Assembly: GCF_003711105.1 (NCBI RefSeq)
Contig: NZ_CP023865.1
Coordinates: forward strand, 4,489,001-4,553,000
Direction of reading: 5' to 3'
Length of the DNA: 64,000 nucleotides
DNA from: Actinoplanes teichomyceticus ATCC 31121
GTDB taxonomy: Bacteria > Actinomycetota > Actinomycetes > Mycobacteriales > Micromonosporaceae
Shown: positions 25,569-33,227 of the stretch, in pieces
Numbering within the stretch: position 1 is the stretch's first letter
Layout of the letters: each line of letters opens with the position of its first letter
Position numbers and translations under genes: made by a program
Notes under the pieces: generated by a model
Database searches by the model: none
Told to the model about the DNA's origin: nothing
What the model saw: only the letters and a program-made list of their open reading frames with translations

Positions 25569-26059
25569 GATCTCTCCTTGACGCGATGGACGTGCGCGGT
25601 CAGCCACTGCTCGGCGGCGGCGCGGCCGCCCGGCACGGGCAGGTCGGCGAGGCTGACGGCGTCGAGCACTTCGAGGTACGCCATCTCGGCGCGGCGCATG
25701 ACCGTCGCGACGGCACAGGGCGTCCGGCACTGCTCGGGGGTGGCGGCGCACGGGCCGCGCCCGCGAATCTCGGTGCAGACGAACAGCGCCTCGGCCAGCC
25801 CGGTGGCGCGCACCACCCGGCCGACCGTGAGCTCGCCCGGCGCCGCGGCGAGCCGGTAGCCACCGTGCCGGCCGGACGCCGAGACGACCACCCCGGCGAC
25901 GGCGAGGTCCTGCATTACCTTGGCCAGATAGGCCGGGGGCAGGTCGAACAGCTCGGCCAGCCGCTGCGCCGGCAGCTGCTCGTCGGGCCGCAGCAGGGCC
26001 AGGACCAGACAGGCGTGCACCGCCCACTCCACGCCCTGCGGCAACCGGCCCGATCTCAT
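25565..26059 (-). CDS. Rrf2-family transcriptional regulator with four cysteines
   Basis: 164 residues. The N-terminal winged helix is typical (VEWAVHACLVLALL; PPAYLAKVMQDLAVAGVV; SASGRHGGYRLA). Cys95, Cys104, Cys111 and Cys115 form a cluster (VCTEIRGRGPC, then EQCRTPC) that could hold an Fe-S centre, as in NsrR/IscR/RsrR-type members that sense nitric oxide, iron-sulfur status or redox state. It is the first gene of a set with the GyrI-like protein and the CooC-like ATPase. A perfect palindrome covers its -10 region, pointing to autoregulation. Confidence 0.9.
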   Translation of the reverse strand: MRSGRLPQGVEWAVHACLVLALLRPDEQLPAQRLAELFDLPPAYLAKVMQDLAVAGVVVSASGRHGGYRLAAAPGELTVGRVVRATGLAEALFVCTEIRGRGPCAATPEQCRTPCAVATVMRRAEMAYLEVLDAVSLADLPVPGGRAAAEQWLTAHVHRVKERS

Positions 26060-26082
26060 ACCCGGATACTAACCATCCGGGT
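26060..26082 (-). promoter_or_regulatory. Rrf2 operator overlapping a leaderless promoter
   Basis: ACCCGGAT, seven bases, ATCCGGGT: perfect 8-base arms directly abutting the Rrf2 ATG. On the minus strand TAGTAT followed by CCGGGT and the ATG makes a leaderless -10 lying inside the palindrome. A protein bound here would block transcription start. Confidence 0.7.
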
Positions 26083-26170
26083 TTTCGGTCGGCGCATCGC
26101 GTGACTTGCCGCCGCCGAGCCGTAATGATCTGCGGGTGACCACCGGATCGCCGAAGGGACCAGCCGTCGC

Positions 26171-27202
26171 ATGAGTGTCGTAGTCACCCGGGTCACCGGG
26201 CATCTCGCCCGGATCACCCTGAACCGGCCGCAGGCCATCAACGCGCTCACCGCCGAGATGGTCGCGATCATGCGGCGGGCGCTCGCCGGGTGGGCGTCCG
26301 ACGACCGGGTGCGCACCGTGCTGATCACCGGGGCGGGCGAGCGCGGCCTGTGCGCCGGCGGCGACATCCGGGCGATCCACGCGGACGCGGTCTCCGGCGG
26401 GACCGCGGCACTGGACTTCTTCGCCGACGAGTACCGGTTGAACGCGACTATCGCGGCGTACCCGAAACCGGTCGTCGCTTTCATGGACGGCCTGGTGATG
26501 GGCGGCGGGATCGGCGTCTCCGCGCACGCCTCGATCCGCGTGGTGACCGAACGCTCCCGGCTGGCGATGCCCGAGGTCGGCATCGGCATGCACCCGGACG
26601 TCGGCGGCTCCTGGCTGCTCGCGCACGCGCCCGGCGAGCTGGGCACGCACCTCGCGCTGACCGGCACGCCGGTCGGCGCCGCCGACGCCATCGCCGCCGG
26701 CCTCGCCGACCACCACGTCGCGTCCGCGGACCTGCCGCGGCTGGCCGCCGCGCTGAGTGAGCGGGACGCCGCCGAGGCGGTCGCCGCGTTCGCCGGCGCC
26801 GCCACGCCGGGCGAGTTCGCCACCGCCCGCGCCTGGATCGACGACTGCTACCGCGGCGACTCGGTACGCGACATCGTGGCTCGCCTGGCCGGGCACCCGG
26901 AGCCGGGCGCGCAGGCGGCCGCCAAGGAGATCGCCACCCGCTCGCCCACCGCGCTGACCGTCACCCTGCGCTCGCTGCGCAGCGCCGCGACCCTGCCGGA
27001 CCTGGGCGCCGCACTGGACCAGGAGTACCGGCTGTCGGCCGCGATGCTGCGGCTGCCCGACCTCGCCGAGGGCATCCGCGCCCAGATCATCGACAAGGAC
27101 CGGCGGCCCCGCTGGCGGCCGGCGACGCTCGCCGCGGTGCCCGGCGAGCTCGTCGACGCCTGCTTCGCCCCGCTCGCCGACGCCCCCGACCTGCGCGGGT
27201 AG
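26171..27202 (+). CDS. 3-hydroxyisobutyryl-CoA hydrolase (crotonase superfamily)
   Basis: 343 residues, ECH_2-type crotonase fold. 'ITLNRPQAINALTAEMV' opens the fold, 'GLCAGGDIRAIH' (59-70) and 'MDGLVMGGGIGVSAHAS' form the oxyanion hole, and 'MPEVGIGMHPDVGGSWLL' (133-150) carries the Glu and Asp pair characteristic of HIBYL-CoA hydrolases rather than hydratases. The reaction releases 3-hydroxyisobutyrate from its CoA ester in valine breakdown, in the cytosol. No other valine-pathway gene is adjacent; the beta-hydroxyacid dehydrogenase at 34204 could in principle act next, but is 7 kb away. Confidence 0.87.
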   Translation: MSVVVTRVTGHLARITLNRPQAINALTAEMVAIMRRALAGWASDDRVRTVLITGAGERGLCAGGDIRAIHADAVSGGTAALDFFADEYRLNATIAAYPKPVVAFMDGLVMGGGIGVSAHASIRVVTERSRLAMPEVGIGMHPDVGGSWLLAHAPGELGTHLALTGTPVGAADAIAAGLADHHVASADLPRLAAALSERDAAEAVAAFAGAATPGEFATARAWIDDCYRGDSVRDIVARLAGHPEPGAQAAAKEIATRSPTALTVTLRSLRSAATLPDLGAALDQEYRLSAAMLRLPDLAEGIRAQIIDKDRRPRWRPATLAAVPGELVDACFAPLADAPDLRG

Positions 27203-27434
27203 GTTGTCCCGCCACGGGTGACCGACTTCGCTGCCCGGCCGATACCGGCGTGGACGGCGGCCGGTCACCGACGCCCACCGGCGGAGCCGGATCCGCGGCC
27301 GGTCCGGTCACCATCCGCGGCGGCGGAGCGTCGCGGTGGCCATGCTGGACCTGACGTGAGGCAGGCGGATCGGCCCGGGCAGTCCGGACCACGGACCGTG
27401 CCGGTCCTTCATGATCACTCCATAACGTACGGTC
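27203..27434 (+). promoter_or_regulatory. Upstream region of the universal stress protein with palindrome and leaderless -10
   Basis: GGACCG-TGC-CGGTCC at 27393-27407 is a perfect inverted repeat 28 bases before the start codon. TAACGT at 27423-27428 is followed by six bases and the ATG at 27435. The palindrome sits where a -35-proximal regulator would bind; it is loosely reminiscent of dormancy-regulator boxes but does not match a consensus I can defend. Confidence 0.5.
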
Positions 27435-28349
27435 ATGGGAGATCACCGCACGGTCGTGGCCGGTGTCGACGGCGCCACGACGAGCTCGGCAACCGTCGGC
27501 CTGGCCGTGGCCGAAGCGGTCCGCCGCTCGGCCCGGCTACGGATAGTGCACGTCTGGCCCGGCCGCTACCGGGGCCGGTTCCGGATCGCGGACGCGCACC
27601 GCGGCGTCGCGGAGGGCCGGCGCCTGCTGGCGCTCGCCGCCCGGCACGCCGCCGGCCTGGACCCCACCCTGGTCATCGAGACCGAGCTGCGCGCCGGCGT
27701 CGCCGCCGAGGCGCTCGCGGACTCGTCCCGGGACGCCGGGCTGCTCGTGATCGGGCACCGGGACGGGCAGTTGAGCCGCTCGGACTGGGGTTCGACGGCA
27801 CGCGGGCTGGCCCAGGCGTGCGCCTGCCCGCTGCTGGTCCACCGGGGACGTACGGGGATGCGCGGCCCGATCGTCGTGGGCGTCTCCGGCCGCGACACCG
27901 AGCCCGCGCTGGGCTACGCGTTCGTGCAGGCCGCGCTGGCCGGGGCGGATCTCGTCGCGGTGCGCGCCTGGCACCGGTCGCCGTCCCGGCGCGACGAGCG
28001 GCCGTTCCCGGTCGGTGGCGACGCCGGGGAACGGCGGGCGGTGACCGAGTCGCTGGCGGCCGCGCTGGTCGTGTGGTCCTGCCGGCTGCCACAGGTCACC
28101 GTCGAGCCGCTGGTGGTGCCGGAGGTCGAGGTGCCGTACACGCTGGCCCGCGCGTCGCGGCGGGGGCGGCTGCTGGTGGCCGGGACCGGCGGGCGCGGCG
28201 AGCTGACCGAGCTGATCCGGGGCCCGGCCGGGCAGCCGGGCAGCCACGACCGGCTCTGCCCGGTGCTGCTGGTGCCGCCGCAGTGGCCGGTCGAGCTGGC
28301 CGCCGCCCCGGGCCTGGGAACGCTACCGGCGCGGAGCCCGGCGATGTGA
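27435..28349 (+). CDS. Universal stress protein, two UspA domains
   Basis: 304 residues made of tandem Usp domains. Domain 1 (about 5-135) has 'VVAGVDGATTSSATVGLAVA' and 'GLLVIGHRDGQLSRSDWGST' with 'CACPLLVHRG'. Domain 2 (about 145-290) has 'IVVGVSGRDTEPALGYAF' and 'LLVAGTGGRG...CPVLLVPP'. The ATP-binding G-2x-G-9x-G(S/T) pattern is partly preserved in domain 1 and weaker in domain 2. Such proteins are cytosolic and induced by stress, hypoxia or stationary phase. Start at ATG 27435, leaderless by the TAACGT box. Monocistronic. Confidence 0.88.
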   Translation: MGDHRTVVAGVDGATTSSATVGLAVAEAVRRSARLRIVHVWPGRYRGRFRIADAHRGVAEGRRLLALAARHAAGLDPTLVIETELRAGVAAEALADSSRDAGLLVIGHRDGQLSRSDWGSTARGLAQACACPLLVHRGRTGMRGPIVVGVSGRDTEPALGYAFVQAALAGADLVAVRAWHRSPSRRDERPFPVGGDAGERRAVTESLAAALVVWSCRLPQVTVEPLVVPEVEVPYTLARASRRGRLLVAGTGGRGELTELIRGPAGQPGSHDRLCPVLLVPPQWPVELAAAPGLGTLPARSPAM

Positions 28350-28593
28350 GCGTCACGCGCCGGGTTCACCGGGCGCCTTGACTTCTCCGTTGTGATCGCT
28401 AACATGATGGCAATCGCATCGACGTCGGTAACTGCGCTCTCCGGTGCCGTCATCCACGCGGCCCACCCGGTGCCCACCATCTGATCCCCCGCCCGGCGGC
28501 AAGCGCCACCCCCGCGCCGGCCGCCGGGCGCCCCCGTCCCCCGGCGGCGCCGAGGTCCCCGACCGGCCCGCCGCCCACCGGAAGGCGATCCCC
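28350..28593. other. Intergenic upstream of the GH43 gene
   Basis: 244 bases; an AT-richer patch (tgatcgctaacatgatggca at about 28392) may hold the promoter. GGAAGG eight bases before the ATG at 28594 is the ribosome site of the next gene. Nothing else recognisable. Confidence 0.35.
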
Positions 28594-29577
28594 ATGCGAC
28601 ACCGCTTCCGTGCCCTGCTGCTCGTCACCGTCACCGGCCTCGCCACCATCACCGCCGGCACGGTCGGCGTCCCCGGCGCCGGCGCCGCGACGTACCCCGA
28701 CCCGGGGGTGGTGACCGGCTCGACCGGCGCGCACGACCCGACGATGGTGAAGAAGCCCGGCGGTGGCTACCTGCTGGCCGCCACCGGCGACGGCATCACG
28801 CTGAAGACCTCGGCCGACCGGACCCGGTTCACCGACGCCGGCCGGGCGTTCCCGAACGGCACGGCCTGGGCCGACGAGTACACCGGCGGCAGCGCGAACC
28901 TGTGGGCGCCGGACATCTCCTACCACGGCGGGAAGTACCTGATGTACTACGCCGCGTCCAGCTTCGGCTCCAGCAAGTCGGCGATCTTCCTGGCCGGCTC
29001 CACCAGCGGCGCGGCCGGGACCTGGACCGACTACGGCAAGGTGATCGAGTCGACGGCCACCAGCGGCTGGAACGCGATCGACCCGAACCTGACGGTCACC
29101 CCGTCCGGCGAGTGGTGGCTGAGCTTCGGGTCGTTCTGGTCCGGCCTCAAGATGGTCAAGCTGAACCCGTCGACCGGCAAACGCGCCGACCGCACCATCC
29201 ACAACATCGCCGAGCGCTTCGACAACAGCAAGTCCGTCGAGGCCCCGTTCGTCTTCCGGCACGGCGGGTACTACTACCTGTTCATGGCGTTCGACTTCTG
29301 CTGCCGGGGCGCGTCGAGCACCTACCGCGTCATGGTGGCCCGGTCGACGACGATCACCGGGCCGTACCGGGACCGGGCCGGCACGCTCACCACGGCCGGC
29401 GGCGGCACCGAGATCCTGGCCTCGCACGGCGCCATCCACGGCCCGGGGCACCCCGCGGTGTTCACCGACAGCGACGCCGACGTGCTGGTCTACCACTACT
29501 ACACGTCCGCGGGCGACGCCCGGCTCGGCATCAACCTGCTCGGCTGGGACTCCTCCGGCTGGCCGTACGTCTACTGA
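28594..29577 (+). CDS. Secreted GH43 glycoside hydrolase (arabinan endo-1,5-alpha-L-arabinosidase-like)
   Basis: 327 residues. A Sec signal peptide (RFRALLLVTVTGLATITAG ... GAGA) is followed by a five-bladed propeller. The catalytic residues of GH43 are recognisable: base Asp in 'GAHDPTMVKK', pKa-modulating Asp in 'WNAIDPNLTV', and acid Glu in 'SVEAPFVFRHGGYYYLFMAF'. 'LWAPDISYHGGKYLMYYA' is also typical. The enzyme is expected to cut alpha-1,5-linked arabinan outside the cell, freeing arabino-oligosaccharides from plant pectin. No carbohydrate-binding module is attached. Convergent with the amyloid-motif gene, with a hairpin between them. Confidence 0.92.
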   Translation: MRHRFRALLLVTVTGLATITAGTVGVPGAGAATYPDPGVVTGSTGAHDPTMVKKPGGGYLLAATGDGITLKTSADRTRFTDAGRAFPNGTAWADEYTGGSANLWAPDISYHGGKYLMYYAASSFGSSKSAIFLAGSTSGAAGTWTDYGKVIESTATSGWNAIDPNLTVTPSGEWWLSFGSFWSGLKMVKLNPSTGKRADRTIHNIAERFDNSKSVEAPFVFRHGGYYYLFMAFDFCCRGASSTYRVMVARSTTITGPYRDRAGTLTTAGGGTEILASHGAIHGPGHPAVFTDSDADVLVYHYYTSAGDARLGINLLGWDSSGWPYVY

Positions 29578-29580
29578 CGC

Positions 29581-29615
29581 CGGCGGCGGTCCCGGGGCCG
29601 CTTTCGGGGCCGCCG
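29581..29615. terminator. GC-rich hairpin between convergent genes
   Basis: GGCGGTCCCGGGGCCGC and GGGGCCGCC flank a short CTTTC loop, giving a strong stem in the 44 bases between the two stop codons. Confidence 0.6.
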
Positions 29616-29621
29616 TGGCGC

Positions 29622-29984
29622 TCAGTGGAACGTGTTGGTCTGGATGTTGTGGTCGCCGATCTGCACGCCCCGGCCCCGCGAGAGATCCACCCGGAACGTG
29701 CGCCCCTGCGGGCCGGCCAGCTCCAGCAGCTCCCGGGCCACGGCCACGATCCGCTGGTCGTCGGCCGCGCCGGAGTCGGTCAGGTCGTCACCGATCCGTG
29801 CCGCCCACGTGCCCGGCTCGGTCTCGTCGGCCTCCAGCGCCTGCCGCGCCTGCGGCCGCCCGCCGAACCGCTGCCTGATCATCGTCTTGAGCAGCTGATA
29901 GCTGTCGCTGACGGCCTCGGTGGCGGTGCCGGACACGCCGGCGCTCGCCCCGGCCGCCAACGCGGCCACGATGACTTCCAGCAT
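29622..29984 (-). CDS. Small protein with an N-terminal membrane-active-looking helix and a C-terminal RHIM-like amyloid motif
   Basis: 120 residues from the ATG at 29984 (GAGG six bases upstream). Residues 1-25 are a Gly/Ala-rich hydrophobic segment (MLEVIVAALAAGASAGVSGT), then a helical region (AVSDSYQLLKTMIRQRF) and an acidic linker with a second helix (RIVAVARELLELAG). The last 14 residues, VQIGDHNIQTNTFH, match the V-Q-(I/V)-G-x-x-N-x-Q pattern of RHIM-related bacterial amyloid signalling motifs. In other bacteria such motifs link STAND/NLR receptors to small Bell-domain proteins thought to kill the cell by attacking the membrane. No receptor with a matching motif is in the window. Longer upstream frames run through repeats and were rejected. 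Confidence 0.75.
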   Translation of the reverse strand: MLEVIVAALAAGASAGVSGTATEAVSDSYQLLKTMIRQRFGGRPQARQALEADETEPGTWAARIGDDLTDSGAADDQRIVAVARELLELAGPQGRTFRVDLSRGRGVQIGDHNIQTNTFH

Positions 29985-29994
29985 CTCCCACCTC

Positions 29995-30030
29995 ACGCTG
30001 ATGACCGCCGATACGCTGATGACCGCCGAT
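29995..30030. repeat. 18-bp tandem duplication
   Basis: ACGCTGATGACCGCCGAT occurs twice head to tail, immediately upstream of the amyloid-motif gene, in its likely promoter. Confidence 0.8.
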
Positions 30031-30440
30031 CCCGGGCCACCCACGGTATCGGCGCGGCCACCGTCCGGCCACCTCCGGCGGTGTCGTCTTCCGGCACCGG
30101 TCGCGCCGGACCACCCATGCACGGCCGTCAACGCCGGACCGGCCACGGCGTGGCAGCATGTTGCCGGTCGGGCGGATCACCGCGCGGTCCTCGCCGGATG
30201 CGCTCACCCCCGGGCAGGGGCGCGCGCCGTTCGAGAGTGCCGATACCGTCAGGGGGTCGCGCCCGTTCGAACGCGGCGACCACCGCGCCGTGCGAGGAGT
30301 GCCGATACCGTCAGGTGGTCGCGGACCAGGTCCGGGCGGTGGGCGCGGTGATCCCCGGCGCGGGCCCGCGGCCGGCGCTGCCCGCCGTACGAGGAATGGT
30401 TCGACGGCGCCCGCGGGCGCCCCGAGAGAATCCGGTGATC
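30031..30440. other. Repeat-bearing intergenic region
   Basis: No supported gene. GAGTGCCGATACCGTCAGG occurs at 30235 and again at 30297, both followed by GGTCGCG after one variable base, and its inverted core ACGGTATCGGC occurs near 30044. The spacing of the direct copies is 62 bases. The elements lie between the divergent amyloid-motif gene and the phosphatase gene and may bind a regulator. Confidence 0.5.
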
Positions 30441-31151
30441 ATGGCCCGTCTCCTGCTGGTCCGGCACGGTCAGGCGTCCTTCGGCGCCGACGACTACGAC
30501 GCGCTCTCCGCGCTCGGTCACGAGCAGGCGCGCACGCTCGGGCGCGTGCTCGCCGCCCGGGGCGTCCGGCCCACCCTGGTGCTGCGCGGCACCATGCGGC
30601 GGCATCAGGAGACCCTGGCCGGGCTGCTCGACGGCCTCGGCGCCCCGGCTCCGGCCGAGGTGGACGCGGGCTGGGACGAGTTCGACTTCCAGCACGTCGT
30701 GGAGATCCACCGGCCGCTCTACCGCGACCGCGCCGCCATGATGGCCGAGCTCCACGTCCGCGAGCGCCCCGAGCAGGCGTTCCAGGAGGTCTTCGACGCG
30801 GCCACGGCCCGCTGGTCGTCCGGCGCCCACGACGCGGAGTACGCCGAGTCGTTCGGCTCGTTCCGGGCGCGGGTCGCCATCAGCCTGCGGTCGGCCCGCG
30901 ACCGGTTGCGCGAGCACCGCGACATCGTCGCGGTCAGCTCCGGCGGCCCGATCGCGATGGCGTCCGCGCTGCTCACCGCCGGGCCGGACGCGCCCGCCGC
31001 GACCCTGGCGACGCTGTGGGCGGCGCTGAACCGGGTCTCCGTCAACACCGGCGTCACCAAAATCATCTCCGGCCGCAGCGGGCTGTCGCTGTCGACCTTC
31101 AACGAGCACACCCACGTCGAGCGCGAGCCGCGGCTGCTCACCTACCGGTGA
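30441..31151 (+). CDS. Histidine phosphatase superfamily protein
   Basis: 236 residues. The phosphate pocket 'LLLVRHGQASFGADDYDALS' near the N-terminus has the RHG catalytic His; 'TLVLRGTMRRHQETLAGLL' supplies the second Arg/His; 'DIVAVSSGGPIAMASALL' replaces the usual second catalytic His (normally V-S-H-G) with Ser-Gly. That substitution may lower activity. Substrate unknown; cytosolic. ATG at 30441 chosen; an in-frame GTG two codons upstream is an alternative. Monocistronic. Confidence 0.85.
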   Translation: MARLLLVRHGQASFGADDYDALSALGHEQARTLGRVLAARGVRPTLVLRGTMRRHQETLAGLLDGLGAPAPAEVDAGWDEFDFQHVVEIHRPLYRDRAAMMAELHVRERPEQAFQEVFDAATARWSSGAHDAEYAESFGSFRARVAISLRSARDRLREHRDIVAVSSGGPIAMASALLTAGPDAPAATLATLWAALNRVSVNTGVTKIISGRSGLSLSTFNEHTHVEREPRLLTYR

Positions 31152-31170
31152 CCGGACCGGCCGGGCGGAG

Positions 31171-31202
31171 GTCGCCGGCCGGCCGGCCCGGGCGCCGGCG
31201 AC
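31171..31202. terminator. Hairpin downstream of the phosphatase gene
   Basis: GTCGCCGGC, 14 bases, GCCGGCGAC: perfect 9-base stem, 20 bases after the phosphatase stop, in the gap between convergent genes. No T-run. Confidence 0.5.
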
Positions 31203-31335
31203 GTGCCCCTACGCCGTGCCGTGCCGCAGAGAACCCCCGCGGCGGAAAGGACACGCCGCCCGCCACGGGGCGCCTCGGGTTCGGTGACGCTCGCCGGTGA
31301 CGGCCCGCGCCGGCAGCCCTGGTCGCCCGGCGCGG

Positions 31336-32196
31336 TCAGGCCGCGCGGGACAGGGTGTCGAACTCCTCGTCGGTCAGCTCGACGTCGGCCGCCGCGAGGT
31401 TCTCCTCCAGGTGCGCGACCGACGACGTGCCGGGGATCGGGACGATGACCGGCGAGCGGCGCAGCAGCCAGGCCAGGGCGAGCTGGCCGGTCGTGACACC
31501 GGGGTGCGCGGCCGCCACCCGGTCCAGCGGGCCGCCCGGCCGGGCCAGCGCGCCCGCGTCGACCGGCGCCCACGGGATGAACGCGATACCCTGCTCGGTG
31601 CAGTAGTCCAGCAGCTTCTCGGCGCGCCGGTCGCCGAGGTTGTAGCGGTTCTGCACCGACGCGACCGGGATGCCGGCGTCCTGCGCGGCCCGGACGTCCT
31701 CGACGCTGACCTCGGAGAGGCCGACCTGCTTCGCCAGGCCCTCGTCGAGGAACGCCCGGATCTCCGCGAACTGCTCGTCGCGCGGGGTACGCGGGTCGAT
31801 GCGGTGCAGCTGCCACAGGTCGATCTGCTCGACCCCGAGCCGGCGCAGCGACATCAGCAGGCACTGGCGCAGGTACTCCCGGCGACCCAGCGCCACCCAG
31901 TTGTCCGGGCCGAGACGGGTGAAACCGCCCTTGGTGGCGATCACCACGTCGCCGTAACCGGTGCCGTCGTGCAGGGCCTCGCGGATCAGCTGCTCCGAGA
32001 CGTACGGCCCGTACGAGTCGGCGGTGTCGATGAAGGTGACTCCCAGCTCGGCGGCCCGGCGCAGCACCCGGATCGCCTCGTCGTGGTCACTGGGCGGACC
32101 CCAGATGCCCGGCCCGGTGATCCGCATCGCACCGAACCCGAGCCGGTGCACCCGCTTCCCACCGAGATCGATACTGCCGCTGCCGGCGACGCTCAT
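31336..32196 (-). CDS. Aldo/keto reductase
   Basis: 286 residues, TIM-barrel AKR fold. The catalytic tetrad is in place: Asp and Tyr in '[17 protein letters not shown]', Lys in '[10 protein letters not shown]' and His in '[13 protein letters not shown]'. The C-terminal NADPH site '[18 protein letters not shown]' is typical. It reduces carbonyl compounds with NADPH in the cytosol; the natural substrate is unknown. The start (ATG 32196) overlaps the stop of the alpha/beta-hydrolase gene upstream (ATGA), so the two form an operon. A second AKR of a different subgroup is at 37569. Confidence 0.9.
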   Translation of the reverse strand: MSVAGSGSIDLGGKRVHRLGFGAMRITGPGIWGPPSDHDEAIRVLRRAAELGVTFIDTADSYGPYVSEQLIREALHDGTGYGDVVIATKGGFTRLGPDNWVALGRREYLRQCLLMSLRRLGVEQIDLWQLHRIDPRTPRDEQFAEIRAFLDEGLAKQVGLSEVSVEDVRAAQDAGIPVASVQNRYNLGDRRAEKLLDYCTEQGIAFIPWAPVDAGALARPGGPLDRVAAAHPGVTTGQLALAWLLRRSPVIVPIPGTSSVAHLEENLAAADVELTDEEFDTLSRAA

Positions 32197-32975
32197 GGCT
32201 CTTCCCCTCCGAGGAACTCGTCGATCACCGGCACGATCTCGTCGGCGAACTCGTCGAAGAAGCCGTGCCGGCCGCCCTCGTGAAGGTACAGCCTGGCGCC
32301 GGGGATCCGCTCGGCGAGCAGCGGCGCGTTCGCCGCCGGGACCATGCGGTCGTCGGCGCCGTGCAGGACCAGGGTGGGCGCCTGGATCAGCGGCAGCTCG
32401 GCCCAGGCGTCGTGCCGGTTGCTGGCGCGCAAATGCGCGCGGCTCTCCTCGGCGGTCATCCCGGGATCGCCGAACAGGTGACTGTGGCCGGTCCACGCGT
32501 CGGTGTAGAACAGTGCGCGCAGGGTGCGCAGCCGGGCCGCGCCGTCCGGGTCGGCCAGGCCGCGCCGCACCTCGGAGCCGCGTTCCCGGGCGTGCCGGCC
32601 GCCCGGTGACGTGCAGGCCAGCACCAGGCGCCCGACCAGCCCGGGATGCCGGGCGGCCAGGAACTGGGCGACGCGGCCGCCCATCGAGGTGCCGTACACT
32701 GCGGCCGGCCCGCCGCCCACGGCGGTCAGCACCGCGGCGGCGTCGGCCGCGAATCCGGCGGTGGTCCAGTCGGCCACCGGGCCCCGGCTGTCCCCGGTGC
32801 CGCGGTAGTCGAAGGTGACCACGTGGAATCGGTCCTCGAAGCGCTCGCGCAGGCCGGTCCACCAGGTGTGCGAATTGGCCTGCCCGGGCAGCAGGAGCAG
32901 CACCGGCCCGTCGGCACGGCCGCTGGCCTGCACGGCGAGCCGGAATCCGTCGTCGGTCATCACCACGCTGGTCAC
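32193..32975 (-). CDS. Alpha/beta hydrolase
   Basis: 260 residues. '[13 protein letters not shown]' and '[11 protein letters not shown]' form the oxyanion side, '[12 protein letters not shown]' is the Ser elbow, Asp is in '[10 protein letters not shown]' and His in '[11 protein letters not shown]', so the triad is complete. It looks like the small cytosolic hydrolases that act on esters, lactones or haloacids; substrate unknown. Translationally coupled to the aldo/keto reductase (4-base overlap). Start 32975; Met at 32960 is possible. Confidence 0.88.
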   Translation of the reverse strand: MTSVVMTDDGFRLAVQASGRADGPVLLLLPGQANSHTWWTGLRERFEDRFHVVTFDYRGTGDSRGPVADWTTAGFAADAAAVLTAVGGGPAAVYGTSMGGRVAQFLAARHPGLVGRLVLACTSPGGRHARERGSEVRRGLADPDGAARLRTLRALFYTDAWTGHSHLFGDPGMTAEESRAHLRASNRHDAWAELPLIQAPTLVLHGADDRMVPAANAPLLAERIPGARLYLHEGGRHGFFDEFADEIVPVIDEFLGGEEP

Positions 32976-33227
32976 CGGGGGAGCCTACCGTCGTCGGCCG
33001 GGCGTTCACGACGGCGCCGGTGGCCGCCCGCGGCCGGGGCGACGGCCGTTCACGACCGCGCCCCACTACCGCGCCGATGGCTGTTCACGACCGCGCCGAT
33101 GGCCGTTCGTTACCGCGCGCCACGACCGCGCCGTGACCCATCACCGCCGCGCCTCCCTGCCGCGCCGGTGGGCGGCCGCGGCCGTGGCGATGGCCGTTCG
33201 TTACCGCGCCGATGCGGACCGGGCCGC
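32976..33227. repeat. Degenerate interspersed repeats in a 252-base intergenic gap
   Basis: Variants of CGACCGCGCCGATGGCCGTTC recur several times (for example near 33050, 33088, 33180 and 33190), mixed with CGTTACCGCGCC. No open frame here has gene-like composition. The region separates two minus-strand genes, so it must also carry the promoter of the hydrolase operon. Confidence 0.6.

Noticed and set aside
28902..30440. N-terminal extension of the histidine phosphatase (749-codon frame)
   Set aside because: The upstream part is antisense or out of frame to the GH43 gene and intergenic repeats; the protein begins at 30441.
31336..33066. Single fused aldo/keto reductase-hydrolase protein
   Set aside because: The upstream half is the wrong frame of the alpha/beta hydrolase gene; the two genes overlap by ATGA.
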